Translations under genes and position numbers: made by a program | The notes under the pieces: model-generated | Databases searched by the model: none | What the model was told of the DNA's origin: nothing | What the model saw: the letters and a program-made list of their open reading frames with translations, nothing else | Assembly: GCA_910587465.1 (NCBI GenBank) | Contig: CAJUMS010000100.1 | Coordinates: 1-8,659 of the forward strand | From: an uncultured Oscillospiraceae bacterium | GTDB taxonomy: Bacteria; Bacillota; Clostridia; Oscillospirales; Ruminococcaceae | Length of the DNA stretch: 8,659 nt | Reading direction: 5' to 3' | Shown here: positions 1 to 4,598 of the stretch, piece by piece | How the letters are laid out: every line of letters begins with the position of its first letter | How positions within the stretch are numbered: the stretch's first letter is position 1

Positions 1-43
1 CCTCAATGCGCTTTACATTGCGCTGTATGCGTATCTTATCCAT
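1..43 (-). CDS. Probable tail assembly chaperone, N-terminal fragment
   Basis: Only the first 14 codons are present before the window ends. They read MDKIRIQRNVKRIE. The ATG at 43-41 has a strong Shine-Dalgarno (GGAGG, 7 bases upstream) that overlaps the end of the tail tube gene, and only 3 bases separate the two genes. This makes a real, co-translated gene very likely. In A118/SPP1-like phages the gene after the tail tube is usually the tail assembly chaperone (the gpG/gpGT-type gene, often frameshifted). The basic, short N-terminus would suit that family, but the product call is an inference from position. Too little protein is visible to confirm it. Confidence 0.6.
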   Translation of the reverse strand, partial: MDKIRIQRNVKRIE

Positions 44-46
44 ATA

Positions 47-568
47 TTAACCTCCTGCCGTAAACGAAACGCTGCCGTCCGTGATCGTCGCGGTACCCTG
101 TACGGGATCGCCGCGGTAATTATAAGTATACGATATCGTCAGCGGATCGGACGACGTTCCGCCGAAGCTGTCGATCTGGATAGAAACGTTCTGAAGCTCG
201 GCGGGATAGGAGCTGCCCGTGCCGTTGAACACGTCGACGTTCAGTATCTGCGCGTGCGCCTCGGAAAGTATGCTCCTGCTGCGGCGTATCTTGTCGATGA
301 ACGAGAACGCGGGGTCGGACTTGGATACCGTCTTGCTGACGGGCATATTCGGCTGATATCCTGTTATCTCCGTTTCGGCGGTGTCCTGCGTTACGTCCTG
401 TGAAGTGGTGGTCTGCGGGTTCATCTGCACGGTCATGTCCGCAGCAAATCTGCCCTCGCGAACCCACGTCGGCGAGGAGCTCGTACCCGTATTCAGAAAC
501 GTCTGCCAAAGGCTTCGTTTAGCCTTGCTCTCAACGTCGGTTTGTGCCGATTTCGTTATGTCTGCCAT
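47..568 (-). CDS. Phage major tail (tube) protein
   Basis: This 173-residue protein is the likely subunit of the tail tube of a long, non-contractile tail. It starts MADITKSAQTDVES and is rich in Ser, Thr, Asp and Gly. The second half is mainly short alternating polar/hydrophobic stretches (for example ISYTYNY near residue 147), as expected of the beta-sandwich tail tube fold. It has no membrane segment or signal peptide. Its ATG shares one base with the TAA of the upstream gene (TAATG), and a perfect AAGGAGG lies inside that gene's last codons, so the two should be translationally coupled. Its place after three small neck proteins and before a likely chaperone gene is the tail tube position in A118-like phages. 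The length suits the family. No separate C-terminal Ig-like domain is visible. Confidence 0.82.
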   Translation of the reverse strand: MADITKSAQTDVESKAKRSLWQTFLNTGTSSSPTWVREGRFAADMTVQMNPQTTTSQDVTQDTAETEITGYQPNMPVSKTVSKSDPAFSFIDKIRRSRSILSEAHAQILNVDVFNGTGSSYPAELQNVSIQIDSFGGTSSDPLTISYTYNYRGDPVQGTATITDGSVSFTAGG

Positions 569-984
569 TAAAATTCCTCCTTAAAGTATTCAAGGGCGAA
601 TGAGCCCTGAAAGACCGCGCCGTCTTCGTCTTCCGAGATCAGCGTGCAGGTGTCGGCGCGTGAAATTTTCTGTACCTGCACACCGTCGACGCTCGGAATA
701 TTTTCCTCGTCGGTAAGCCAGTCGGCGACGCTGTCAATAAGCTCCTGCGCCGCCAGCTTGCCCGCCGTGTCGATCTCGGGCGAGCGGTAGATAAGCGCGA
801 AAGGATACTGCATTTCGCAGCTCCCGTCGCAGTATCGCTCGATAACCAGCTCGCCCTTTGTGTTCAGAATGCTCATCGAACGCTTTTTCGCGTCCATTCC
901 CGCAAAACCTATCGCCGTCACGCCGCCCTTTTTCAGCAGCGGACACGTCTGTAATTTGCGGAGAATTATCTCGGTAAAATTCAT
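568..984 (-). CDS. Tail terminator-type neck protein (Minor_capsid_3-like)
   Basis: This is a 138-residue soluble protein with no signal peptide or membrane segment. It begins MNFTEIILRKLQTCPLL and ends FALEYFKEEF. Size, the alpha-helical start followed by mixed alpha/beta sequence, and its place between the 113-residue minor capsid protein and the tail tube fit the third small minor capsid / tail terminator protein of A118-like phages, which caps the tail tube and joins it to the head connector. The family name is recalled from pattern and synteny and was not searched. The start is unusual. No Shine-Dalgarno lies in the 20 bases before the ATG at 984; the nearest strong one (GGAGGT at 1106-1101) is cut off by a hairpin-forming repeat element. 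The next Met is residue 30, too far into the conserved part to be a better start. Confidence 0.75.
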   Translation of the reverse strand: MNFTEIILRKLQTCPLLKKGGVTAIGFAGMDAKKRSMSILNTKGELVIERYCDGSCEMQYPFALIYRSPEIDTAGKLAAQELIDSVADWLTDEENIPSVDGVQVQKISRADTCTLISEDEDGAVFQGSFALEYFKEEF

Positions 985-985
985 T

Positions 986-1096
986 ATTTAAAAGTCAAAA
1001 GCTCGGGTCGTTCGCTGCGCTCACTTAGCCAAGCATTATTGCCTACACTTCGCTTCGCTCCGTTACAGCAATAATGCTTGCTCCCGACTTTTGACG
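986..1096 (-). repeat. Palindromic interspersed element, copy 1 (about 111 bases)
   Basis: This imperfect palindrome fills most of the 138-base spacer between two neck genes. Read on the minus strand, an outer stem GTCAAAAG+TCGGG pairs with CCCGA+CTTTTGAC, with one bulged G before CTTTTGAC. An inner 13-bp stem CAAGCATTATTGC pairs with GCAATAATGCTTG, and a short AG/CT pair next to a second bulged G joins the two stems. A purine-rich single-stranded side segment (AGTGAGCGCAGCGAACG) lies on the 3' side, and the apical loop holds GGAGCGAAGCGAAGTG. The same ends, bulges and side segment recur at 3193-3300. It has no ORF. Its identity as a mobile (MITE- or REP-like) element is inferred. Confidence 0.85.
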
Positions 1097-1100
1097 ATCC

Positions 1101-1106
1101 ACCTCC
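1101..1106 (-). promoter_or_regulatory. Shine-Dalgarno separated from its start codon by a repeat element
   Basis: GGAGGT on the minus strand is the only strong ribosome binding site upstream of the ATG at 984. The linear distance is over 100 bases because palindromic element copy 1 lies between them. If the outer stem closes (994-1095 looped out), only 5 + 9 = 14 bases remain between this site and the ATG. That is close to, but longer than, the normal spacing. Hairpins that bring a Shine-Dalgarno near its AUG are known from phage T4 (genes 38 and 25); that this happens here is an inference. Confidence 0.5.
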
Positions 1107-1122
1107 GTAACTCTGATTTTAA

Positions 1123-1464
1123 TTATCGTCCTGCTATTCTGCGAACCTCGGCGAGCCACGATTTTTTATTGACCGCCTTCGACGCTTCAAAAAACTTAGC
1201 GCACGCCAACGGGTGCCGCGACTTGCTGAAATTGATATTCACGCCGTAGTACACCCTCCGCGCATACGGCGCGGAATATTCGATCTCGCCGCTGCCGAGC
1301 ACCGTGCCGATAATTCCCGACTTTGCGAGGATACCCGTGCGCATTGGAACGTACTTGTCGGTATCCTTCAGCACCTGACTGTCAAGATATTTCTGCGCTT
1401 TTTCGACGTTTTGGGGAATCCTGTTCCGATTATTCCACCGAAATTGCGCGTTTAAATCGATCAT
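1123..1464 (-). CDS. Minor capsid / head completion protein (Minor_capsid_2-like)
   Basis: The protein has 113 residues with the ATG at 1464. A longer reading from a TTG at 1482 is rejected because it would start inside the GGGAGG that serves this ATG. The start overlaps the previous gene's stop as ATGA, a typical coupling junction. Visible motifs are DKYVPMRTG (about residues 36-44) and SAPYARRVYYG (about 64-74). Both are hallmarks of the small minor capsid family that follows the major capsid gene in A118-like phages, functionally similar to HK97 gp10-type neck proteins. The C-terminus is basic and helical (KSWLAEVRRIAGR). The role is structural: joining or sealing the head-tail interface of the virion. 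The family match comes from recalled motifs, and confidence is high because motifs and neighbours agree. Confidence 0.85.
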   Translation of the reverse strand: MIDLNAQFRWNNRNRIPQNVEKAQKYLDSQVLKDTDKYVPMRTGILAKSGIIGTVLGSGEIEYSAPYARRVYYGVNINFSKSRHPLACAKFFEASKAVNKKSWLAEVRRIAGR

Positions 1465-1799
1465 TTCGCTATTACCTCCCAATGCTTCAGAACGCCGAAA
1501 TCATACGTTTTAACGGACGCTATGCGGAACGTTTCCGCTCTTGCGGTTAGCTCCGCAAAGCTGTCCGCTTCACCCGTATCTCCAATTGCAATAAGATCTC
1601 CGACGACAAATTTTACATCTTTATGCTCCTTAAAAGACACGATAAGCCGCAGATTATCCGCGTTTTTATCGCCCTCGGCAGCCTTTTCCGCGCCGCGAGT
1701 TTTCTCGACGTAAACGCCCTCCAGCAAGCGCGGCACAAGCGTTTTTTTGAAATCGACCTCGACGGTATTATATAGCGTGACAATGCCGTTAAACTTCAT
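1461..1799 (-). CDS. Minor capsid / neck protein (Minor_capsid_1-like)
   Basis: The protein has 112 residues, beginning MKFNGIVTLYNTVEVDFKK. The open frame extends upstream to 2117, but that part is out-of-frame connector-gene sequence plus the structured spacer. The ATG at 1799 has a reasonable AGAGAGG site about 10 bases upstream and is the right start. The sequence is beta-rich with the hydrophobic core KFVVGDLIAIGD (residues 63-74). It ends HWEVIAK and overlaps the next gene by ATGA. Start motif, size and order (after the connector, before the DKYVPMRTG protein) fit the first of the three small minor capsid proteins of A118-like phages, likely a head-tail stopper or adaptor. The precise role within the neck is inferred from gene order only. 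Confidence 0.82.
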   Translation of the reverse strand: MKFNGIVTLYNTVEVDFKKTLVPRLLEGVYVEKTRGAEKAAEGDKNADNLRLIVSFKEHKDVKFVVGDLIAIGDTGEADSFAELTARAETFRIASVKTYDFGVLKHWEVIAK

Positions 1800-1829
1800 T
1801 ATTATCAACCTCTCTATCAACGTTACCGA

Positions 1830-1937
1830 GACGATCAACGCGCGGCTTTTTGCGGTTTTGCGTGAAGCGCAAAATGTCATTGCCATTAGGGCAATGACAA
1901 GCAAAAAACGCAGAGATCGTCGGCTTTGCCGACGATC
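1830..1937 (-). other. Structured spacer with nested and alternative hairpins
   Basis: The spacer of about 135 bases between the connector and the next neck gene has no ORF but strong secondary structure. On the minus strand there are two adjacent hairpins: TGTCATTGCC / GGCAATGACA (10 bp, 1899-1875) and TTTTGCG / CGCAAAA (7 bp, 1874-1856). They are enclosed by TTTTTGC / GCAAAAA and by GACGATC / GATCGTC (1921-1915 with 1836-1830). The same 1921-1915 segment also forms a perfect 10-bp hairpin with its other side, GATCGTCGGC-AAA-GCCGACGATC (1937-1915). That hairpin overlaps the connector's TGA stop. The two pairings exclude each other. A run of six T follows the small hairpin after a 6-base gap, so it is only weakly terminator-like. 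Confidence 0.7.
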
Positions 1938-2283
1938 AGCCAACTCCCCTGTAAAGCCACTCGACGGGCAGCCATACGCGGCACGCCGCCCGCGCGTAAT
2001 TGAATTCGGACGTGTTCTCCGAATTCGCGTAGGTAACACTCCACGACCCGACGCTCTCCGACTGCTTTGTAAGCCCGCCGCCCTCGGATATTTCCGACAG
2101 AGTGTCAGAAAGCTCACAGCAGCACCGCTTCACACGTTCATCATCGGCGTGTTCCGAGGCGCGTCCGAACGTTATCTTGTCGATATACGCCGAGGCTTTC
2201 GCGGCGGCGTTTTTGAACGTCTGTTTATCGAGACCGCCGCCGTAAACGTCGCGGTAATACGGATAATTAGCAAAGATTATCAC
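1936..2283 (-). CDS. Head-tail connector (adaptor) protein
   Basis: This is a 115-residue soluble protein beginning MIIFANYPYYRDVYGG. Its helical start includes AYIDKITFGR (about residues 32-41) followed by VKRCCCELSD, with three consecutive cysteines at 54-56. The pattern of a short N-terminus, YID-x-hT-x-GR, then VK...CEL is familiar from the small head-tail connector proteins coded right after the major capsid gene in A118-like and related phages. These form a ring under the portal. The start is a GTG overlapping the capsid stop (GTGA). Its only purine-rich site (CGGAG) is too close to act normally, so translation probably relies on coupling to the heavily expressed capsid gene. The stop codon lies in the base of a hairpin in the following spacer. 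Confidence 0.75.
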   Translation of the reverse strand: MIIFANYPYYRDVYGGGLDKQTFKNAAAKASAYIDKITFGRASEHADDERVKRCCCELSDTLSEISEGGGLTKQSESVGSWSVTYANSENTSEFNYARAACRVWLPVEWLYRGVG

Positions 2284-3179
2284 TCCGCAACACTCACTCT
2301 CATAGACGGAAGCCGCTTGTCCTTTACCCAGATGTCGTGGAACTTACGGTACTCGATAGTCCACGCGTCCGCGCCCTGAGTTGTCGCGGGGTCGAATATC
2401 TTCACGCCGTCGGTCTTGGACACCGCGATCGGAGCGTTCCTCGGGCAGATGATCCAGTTGATGAGCTTTGCGGTTTCGGTCTTGGTAAAGCCGAAGCCCT
2501 CCTTGCCGTCATTGAACGTGTATTCGCTGTACATTCTCTCGCTCGGCACGCGGATTATCGGATTGCCGTTGAACGTCTTGACCGTAAGATCGACGTTGCC
2601 CTGCCTGAACGTGCCAACGTTTATCTGACGCTGCAGCTTGTCTGTGCTGTCGAGAATATCCGCAACGAGATACGGCATTATGATGATCAGATCGTCCGCT
2701 CCGCATTTGTCGCGGATAGCGGTGATATCGTTCTTTACCGCGCTCAAGATCGTTGACGCTGCCGGACTGTAGCTTTTCGCATATCCCGCGTCGTTTACGA
2801 GCTTGTACAGCTTGCTGTAACGGTAAGCGTCGATCTCGGGGATAACGTTCTCGCTCTGGAACGTGCTCATAGCCGCGGCGGCGTTCGCGATAAAACCGCT
2901 TTCGTCGACGTCGATACGGTCAAGCAGGAACTGAATACCTCTGTCCATAGTCATTGTCTTGGTCTGATACGCGAGCGAGACCTTGCCGCGCGGATAGCCG
3001 TTGTTGCGGTCGTAGTCGCCCAGACCGTCGGTCGACAGCGTGGGTATTTTGATCTCGCGACCGCCGCTGTACTTGACCTGTCCCGCGTTAGCCTCCATCC
3101 AGCCCGAGGTCGCGCCCTCGATAAGCTGCTGATCGCACGCCTGCTGGAATAATGTTACTGTTTCAATATTGTTCGGCAT
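2280..3179 (-). CDS. Major capsid protein
   Basis: This 299-residue protein builds the icosahedral shell. It begins MPNNIETVTLFQQACDQQL. Early features are VKYSGGREIKIPTLST (about residues 35-50), DRNNGYPRGKVSLAYQTKTMTMDRG, then FLLDRIDVDESGF and VIPEIDAYRYSKL. This matches the order of strand, belt and spine-helix segments in HK97-fold capsid proteins of clostridial siphophages. It ends VKDKRLPSMRVSVAE. There is no protease-type delta domain at the N-terminus. Instead a separate scaffold gene precedes it, as in SPP1/A118-like phages. The ATG has an ideal AGGAGG site 8 bases upstream. A palindromic repeat element sits just before that site, separating the scaffold from this highly needed gene. 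The product call is secure; the HK97 fold is inferred. Confidence 0.9.
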   Translation of the reverse strand: MPNNIETVTLFQQACDQQLIEGATSGWMEANAGQVKYSGGREIKIPTLSTDGLGDYDRNNGYPRGKVSLAYQTKTMTMDRGIQFLLDRIDVDESGFIANAAAAMSTFQSENVIPEIDAYRYSKLYKLVNDAGYAKSYSPAASTILSAVKNDITAIRDKCGADDLIIIMPYLVADILDSTDKLQRQINVGTFRQGNVDLTVKTFNGNPIIRVPSERMYSEYTFNDGKEGFGFTKTETAKLINWIICPRNAPIAVSKTDGVKIFDPATTQGADAWTIEYRKFHDIWVKDKRLPSMRVSVAE

Positions 3180-3192
3180 ATTTTACCTCCTG

Positions 3193-3300
3193 ATTTAAAA
3201 GTCAAAAGCTCGCACCGTTCGCTTCGCTCACTAGCCAACGGCAACTCCTCCGCTTCACTTCGTTCCGCTCCGTCGTCACCGTTGCTTGCGACTTTTGACG
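3193..3300 (-). repeat. Palindromic interspersed element, copy 2 (about 108 bases)
   Basis: This is the second member of the family seen at 986-1096, lying between the scaffold and capsid genes. On the minus strand the outer stem is GTCAAAAG+TCGCA with TGCGA+CTTTTGAC and the same single bulged base. The inner stem CAACGG / CCGTTG is preceded by the same AG/CT pair and bulge. The 3' side segment AGTGAGCGAAGCGAACG matches copy 1 at all but one position. The stems differ in sequence from copy 1 but still pair. Both copies end with CTTTTGACTTTTAAAT and begin with CGTCAAAAGTCG, which marks their borders. The capsid ribosome binding site follows directly and is intact. Confidence 0.85.
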
Positions 3301-3322
3301 CTGCGTCTTTTATTTGTTGTTT

Positions 3323-3880
3323 TTAGTTATTTTTTAATCCGAAGCCGCTGAAAATCTGCGTTTCAAGATTGTTTGCGTCCGCGGAGACGTTCCCTTGTGT
3401 GCTGTCCATAAACAGTCCCGGGGTCTCTTTTGCGAACGCGTCCGGTTCGTTCTTTTTCAGCTCCTCAAGATACTCCTTGCCGCCGACGAACGCGCCGTTC
3501 TCATACTTGAAGCCCTTGCTCTTGAACTCCGCGAGCACGGAATTCTTCACGCGTTCCGACGCGAACTTGTACCCGGACAGCAGCTTCTCGGCGGCGTAAT
3601 CGGTCTCCTGCGCGGCGAGCTGTTCCGTGGCGGTCTTGTATTTCTCGGAAAGCTCTGCGATCTGCTTGTTAAGCTCATCCGATTTATTATCCGCTTTGAG
3701 CTTTTCGAGATCGCTGTCGCGTTCGGCGAGCTGCTTCGTCAGCTCCTCGACCTTTGCGGCGGTCTTGGCAGCGTCGGCAGCGGAAACGAATTCCTTTCCG
3801 ACTACCTCCTTGATCTGCGCCGTCTGGTCTGCCGTAAGCTCGATACCGAGCTTTTTCAGCAATTCCAAAATCTTATCCAT
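3323..3880 (-). CDS. Capsid scaffold protein (phage minor structural GP20 family)
   Basis: This 185-residue, highly charged protein is a temporary internal scaffold that guides capsid assembly and is later lost. It begins MDKILELLKKLGIELTADQ. A long coiled coil spans roughly residues 40-95 (Lys/Glu/Leu-rich heptads such as VEELTKQLAERDSDLEKLK). It is followed by a mixed region with SERVKNSVLAEFKSKGFKY and EYLEELKKNEPDAF, and a short C-terminal tail rich in Asn, Phe and Gly that ends FGLKNN. This arrangement is characteristic of the GP20 scaffold family placed directly before the major capsid gene. AGGAGG stands about 8 bases before the ATG. Upstream lies a terminator-like hairpin, so this gene and those below it may depend on readthrough or on a promoter not identified here. 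Confidence 0.9.
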   Translation of the reverse strand: MDKILELLKKLGIELTADQTAQIKEVVGKEFVSAADAAKTAAKVEELTKQLAERDSDLEKLKADNKSDELNKQIAELSEKYKTATEQLAAQETDYAAEKLLSGYKFASERVKNSVLAEFKSKGFKYENGAFVGGKEYLEELKKNEPDAFAKETPGLFMDSTQGNVSADANNLETQIFSGFGLKNN

Positions 3881-3906
3881 TGCAAATTCCTCCTAAATTT
3901 TGATAT

Positions 3907-3941
3907 AATAAACGCGCCCTTTTTCAAGAGCGCGGTTTATT
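3907..3941 (-). terminator. Intrinsic terminator-like hairpin
   Basis: On the minus strand, AATAAA + C + CGCGCTCTT - GAAA - AAGGGCGCG + TTTATT forms a 9-bp GC-rich stem with one U-G pair and a GAAA tetraloop. It is extended by six A-T pairs across one bulged base. The 3' arm runs into a T-rich stretch (TTTATTATAT). It overlaps the last codons of the 41-residue ORF and lies just upstream of the scaffold ribosome binding site. The T-tract is broken, so termination may be partial. Confidence 0.6.
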
Positions 3942-4049
3942 CATTCTTTTGCAAAGCAAGTTATACGTTATTTTATAAACTTTATCCCAAAAGGCGATCT
4001 TGCGTTCGAGCCGTTTTATGTACCTTTCGGCTTTTTTGTCTGCTTGCAT
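3924..4049 (-). CDS. Very small basic protein, 41 residues, unknown function
   Basis: This short ORF has an excellent start: ATG at 4049 preceded by ACGGAGGT with about 6 bases of spacing. It lies 21 bases after the previous gene's stop. The product begins MQADKKAERYIKRLERKIAFW and ends CKRMNKPRS. It is strongly basic and probably one amphipathic helix, with no signal peptide and no membrane segment. No family was recognised. It ends within a terminator-like hairpin, directly ahead of the scaffold gene. Such small ORFs are not part of the standard head gene set, and it belongs to the accessory group inserted between the minor head protein and the scaffold. A nucleic-acid or protein-binding role would fit the charge but is a guess. 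Confidence 0.6.
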   Translation of the reverse strand: MQADKKAERYIKRLERKIAFWDKVYKITYNLLCKRMNKPRS

Positions 4050-4070
4050 AGCGATACCTCCGTATATCGG

Positions 4071-4349
4071 CTAAACACTATCTGCTGTCTGATCGGCAGC
4101 GGACATTTCTTTGAGTTCTCCACCAAAATGTTTTCTTTTGTAGGTCTTGTCATCCACATGGATATTACCGTCTTTGTCACGGAACTCTGCGTGTATCTTC
4201 CATTCTCCGTCATTAAACGATATCTGTATATTCGTGCAGTGGCTCGCGTCAACCGCTCCGATATAGTGTTTGCCGCTCAAAAATCCGAAGTGTATTTCGG
4301 GTATGCACTCCGGCAGTCTGTTTTCCGGTCGTCCGATCTGCTGTGACAT
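4071..4349 (-). CDS. Hypothetical protein, 92 residues
   Basis: The start ATG at 4349 follows AAGGGTGAG by a few bases, a fair ribosome binding site, and lies 21 bases after the 54-residue ORF. The product begins MSQQIGRPENRLPECIPEIHF and has a probable small beta-rich centre (SGKHYIGAVDA, then CTNIQISFNDGEWKIHAEFRDKDGN). It ends with a polar, likely disordered tail. It has no membrane segment, no signal peptide and no recognised motif. The alternating hydrophobic/charged strands suggest a small globular fold. Its position downstream of an ADP-ribosyltransferase-tipped head protein makes an immunity or accessory role possible. However, a terminator-like hairpin and another ORF separate the two, and nothing in the sequence demonstrates the link. 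Confidence 0.65.
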   Translation of the reverse strand: MSQQIGRPENRLPECIPEIHFGFLSGKHYIGAVDASHCTNIQISFNDGEWKIHAEFRDKDGNIHVDDKTYKRKHFGGELKEMSAADQTADSV

Positions 4350-4370
4350 ATTATCTCACCCTTTCACTGT

Positions 4371-4535
4371 TTATCTATGCCTTTTTCTTCGCCGTTGACA
4401 AGCGATAACAAACGATTTGATATCGTCGTCCCGCCGCACAAACAGATCATTGCGGAACGGAAAGCTGTAACAGCTTATAAACGCGATCGCCGCCGCGGCA
4501 GCGAGCTGCGTTTTAAAATATTTATTGTGTTTCAA
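4371..4535 (-). CDS. Small single-span membrane protein, 54 residues
   Basis: The chosen start is TTG at 4535, because AAAGGAG lies 8 bases before it. An in-frame ATG at 4553 has no ribosome binding site and sits against the terminator. The product begins (M)KHNKYFKTQLAAAAAIAFI: a basic N-terminus, then a hydrophobic stretch at about residues 10-27, then a very basic C-terminal tail (CQRRRKRHR). This is a short single-span membrane protein or an uncleaved signal anchor. ISC at 20-22 resembles a poor lipobox, but the preceding Phe argues against a lipoprotein. No family was recognised. It is the first gene after the terminator at 4563-4598. It is unlike standard head genes, so it is probably accessory cargo. 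Confidence 0.55.
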   Translation of the reverse strand: MKHNKYFKTQLAAAAAIAFISCYSFPFRNDLFVRRDDDIKSFVIACQRRRKRHR

Positions 4536-4562
4536 AATGCGTTCTCCTTTCATTTCGCGCAG

Positions 4563-4598
4563 AAAAAAGCGCCCTGCACACGAGTGCAAAACGCTTTT
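4563..4598 (-). terminator. Intrinsic terminator inside the head gene cluster
   Basis: On the minus strand, AAAAGCG-TTT-TGCAC, a TCGT loop, then GTGCA-GGG-CGCTTTTTT forms a 15-bp stem if the three U-G pairs are counted. It ends in six T. It starts inside the stop codon of the 59-residue ORF. The plus-strand reading also ends in CGCTTTTATTTATT, so it may work in both directions. It would insulate the toxin-tipped minor head gene and its small partner from the scaffold and capsid genes. Confidence 0.75.

Noticed and set aside
1800..2117. Upstream extension of the 112-residue neck protein to 218 codons
   Set aside because: The extension reads through the connector gene in another frame and through the hairpin spacer. 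The ATG at 1799 has a ribosome binding site and the family-typical MKFNGIVTLYN start.
1747..2379. Long plus-strand open frame of 210 codons
   Set aside because: It lies antisense to the connector, the structured spacer and parts of the neck and capsid genes. It has no ribosome binding site, and its residues reflect the reverse frame of GC-rich coding DNA (many Arg and Ala).
3895..3930. Possible promoter (TTGAAA ... TATCAA) before the scaffold gene
   Set aside because: Spacing and -10 match are weak (16 bases, about 4 of 6), and the bases are part of the terminator-like hairpin, so chance is a sufficient explanation.
3395..4051. Plus-strand open frame of 218 codons across the scaffold gene
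   Set aside because: It is antisense to the coiled-coil scaffold and gives Leu/Arg-rich low-complexity sequence, which is the usual shadow of Glu/Lys-rich coding DNA. No start signal is present.
4016..4252. Minus-strand 78-codon frame overlapping the 92- and 41-residue ORFs
   Set aside because: It is out of frame with two ORFs that both have good ribosome binding sites. It has none itself and its composition is not protein-like.
4460..4490. Lipoprotein signal (ISC) in the 54-residue membrane peptide
   Set aside because: The residue at -3 of the cysteine is Phe, a poor lipobox, and the strongly basic tail fits a simple membrane anchor better.
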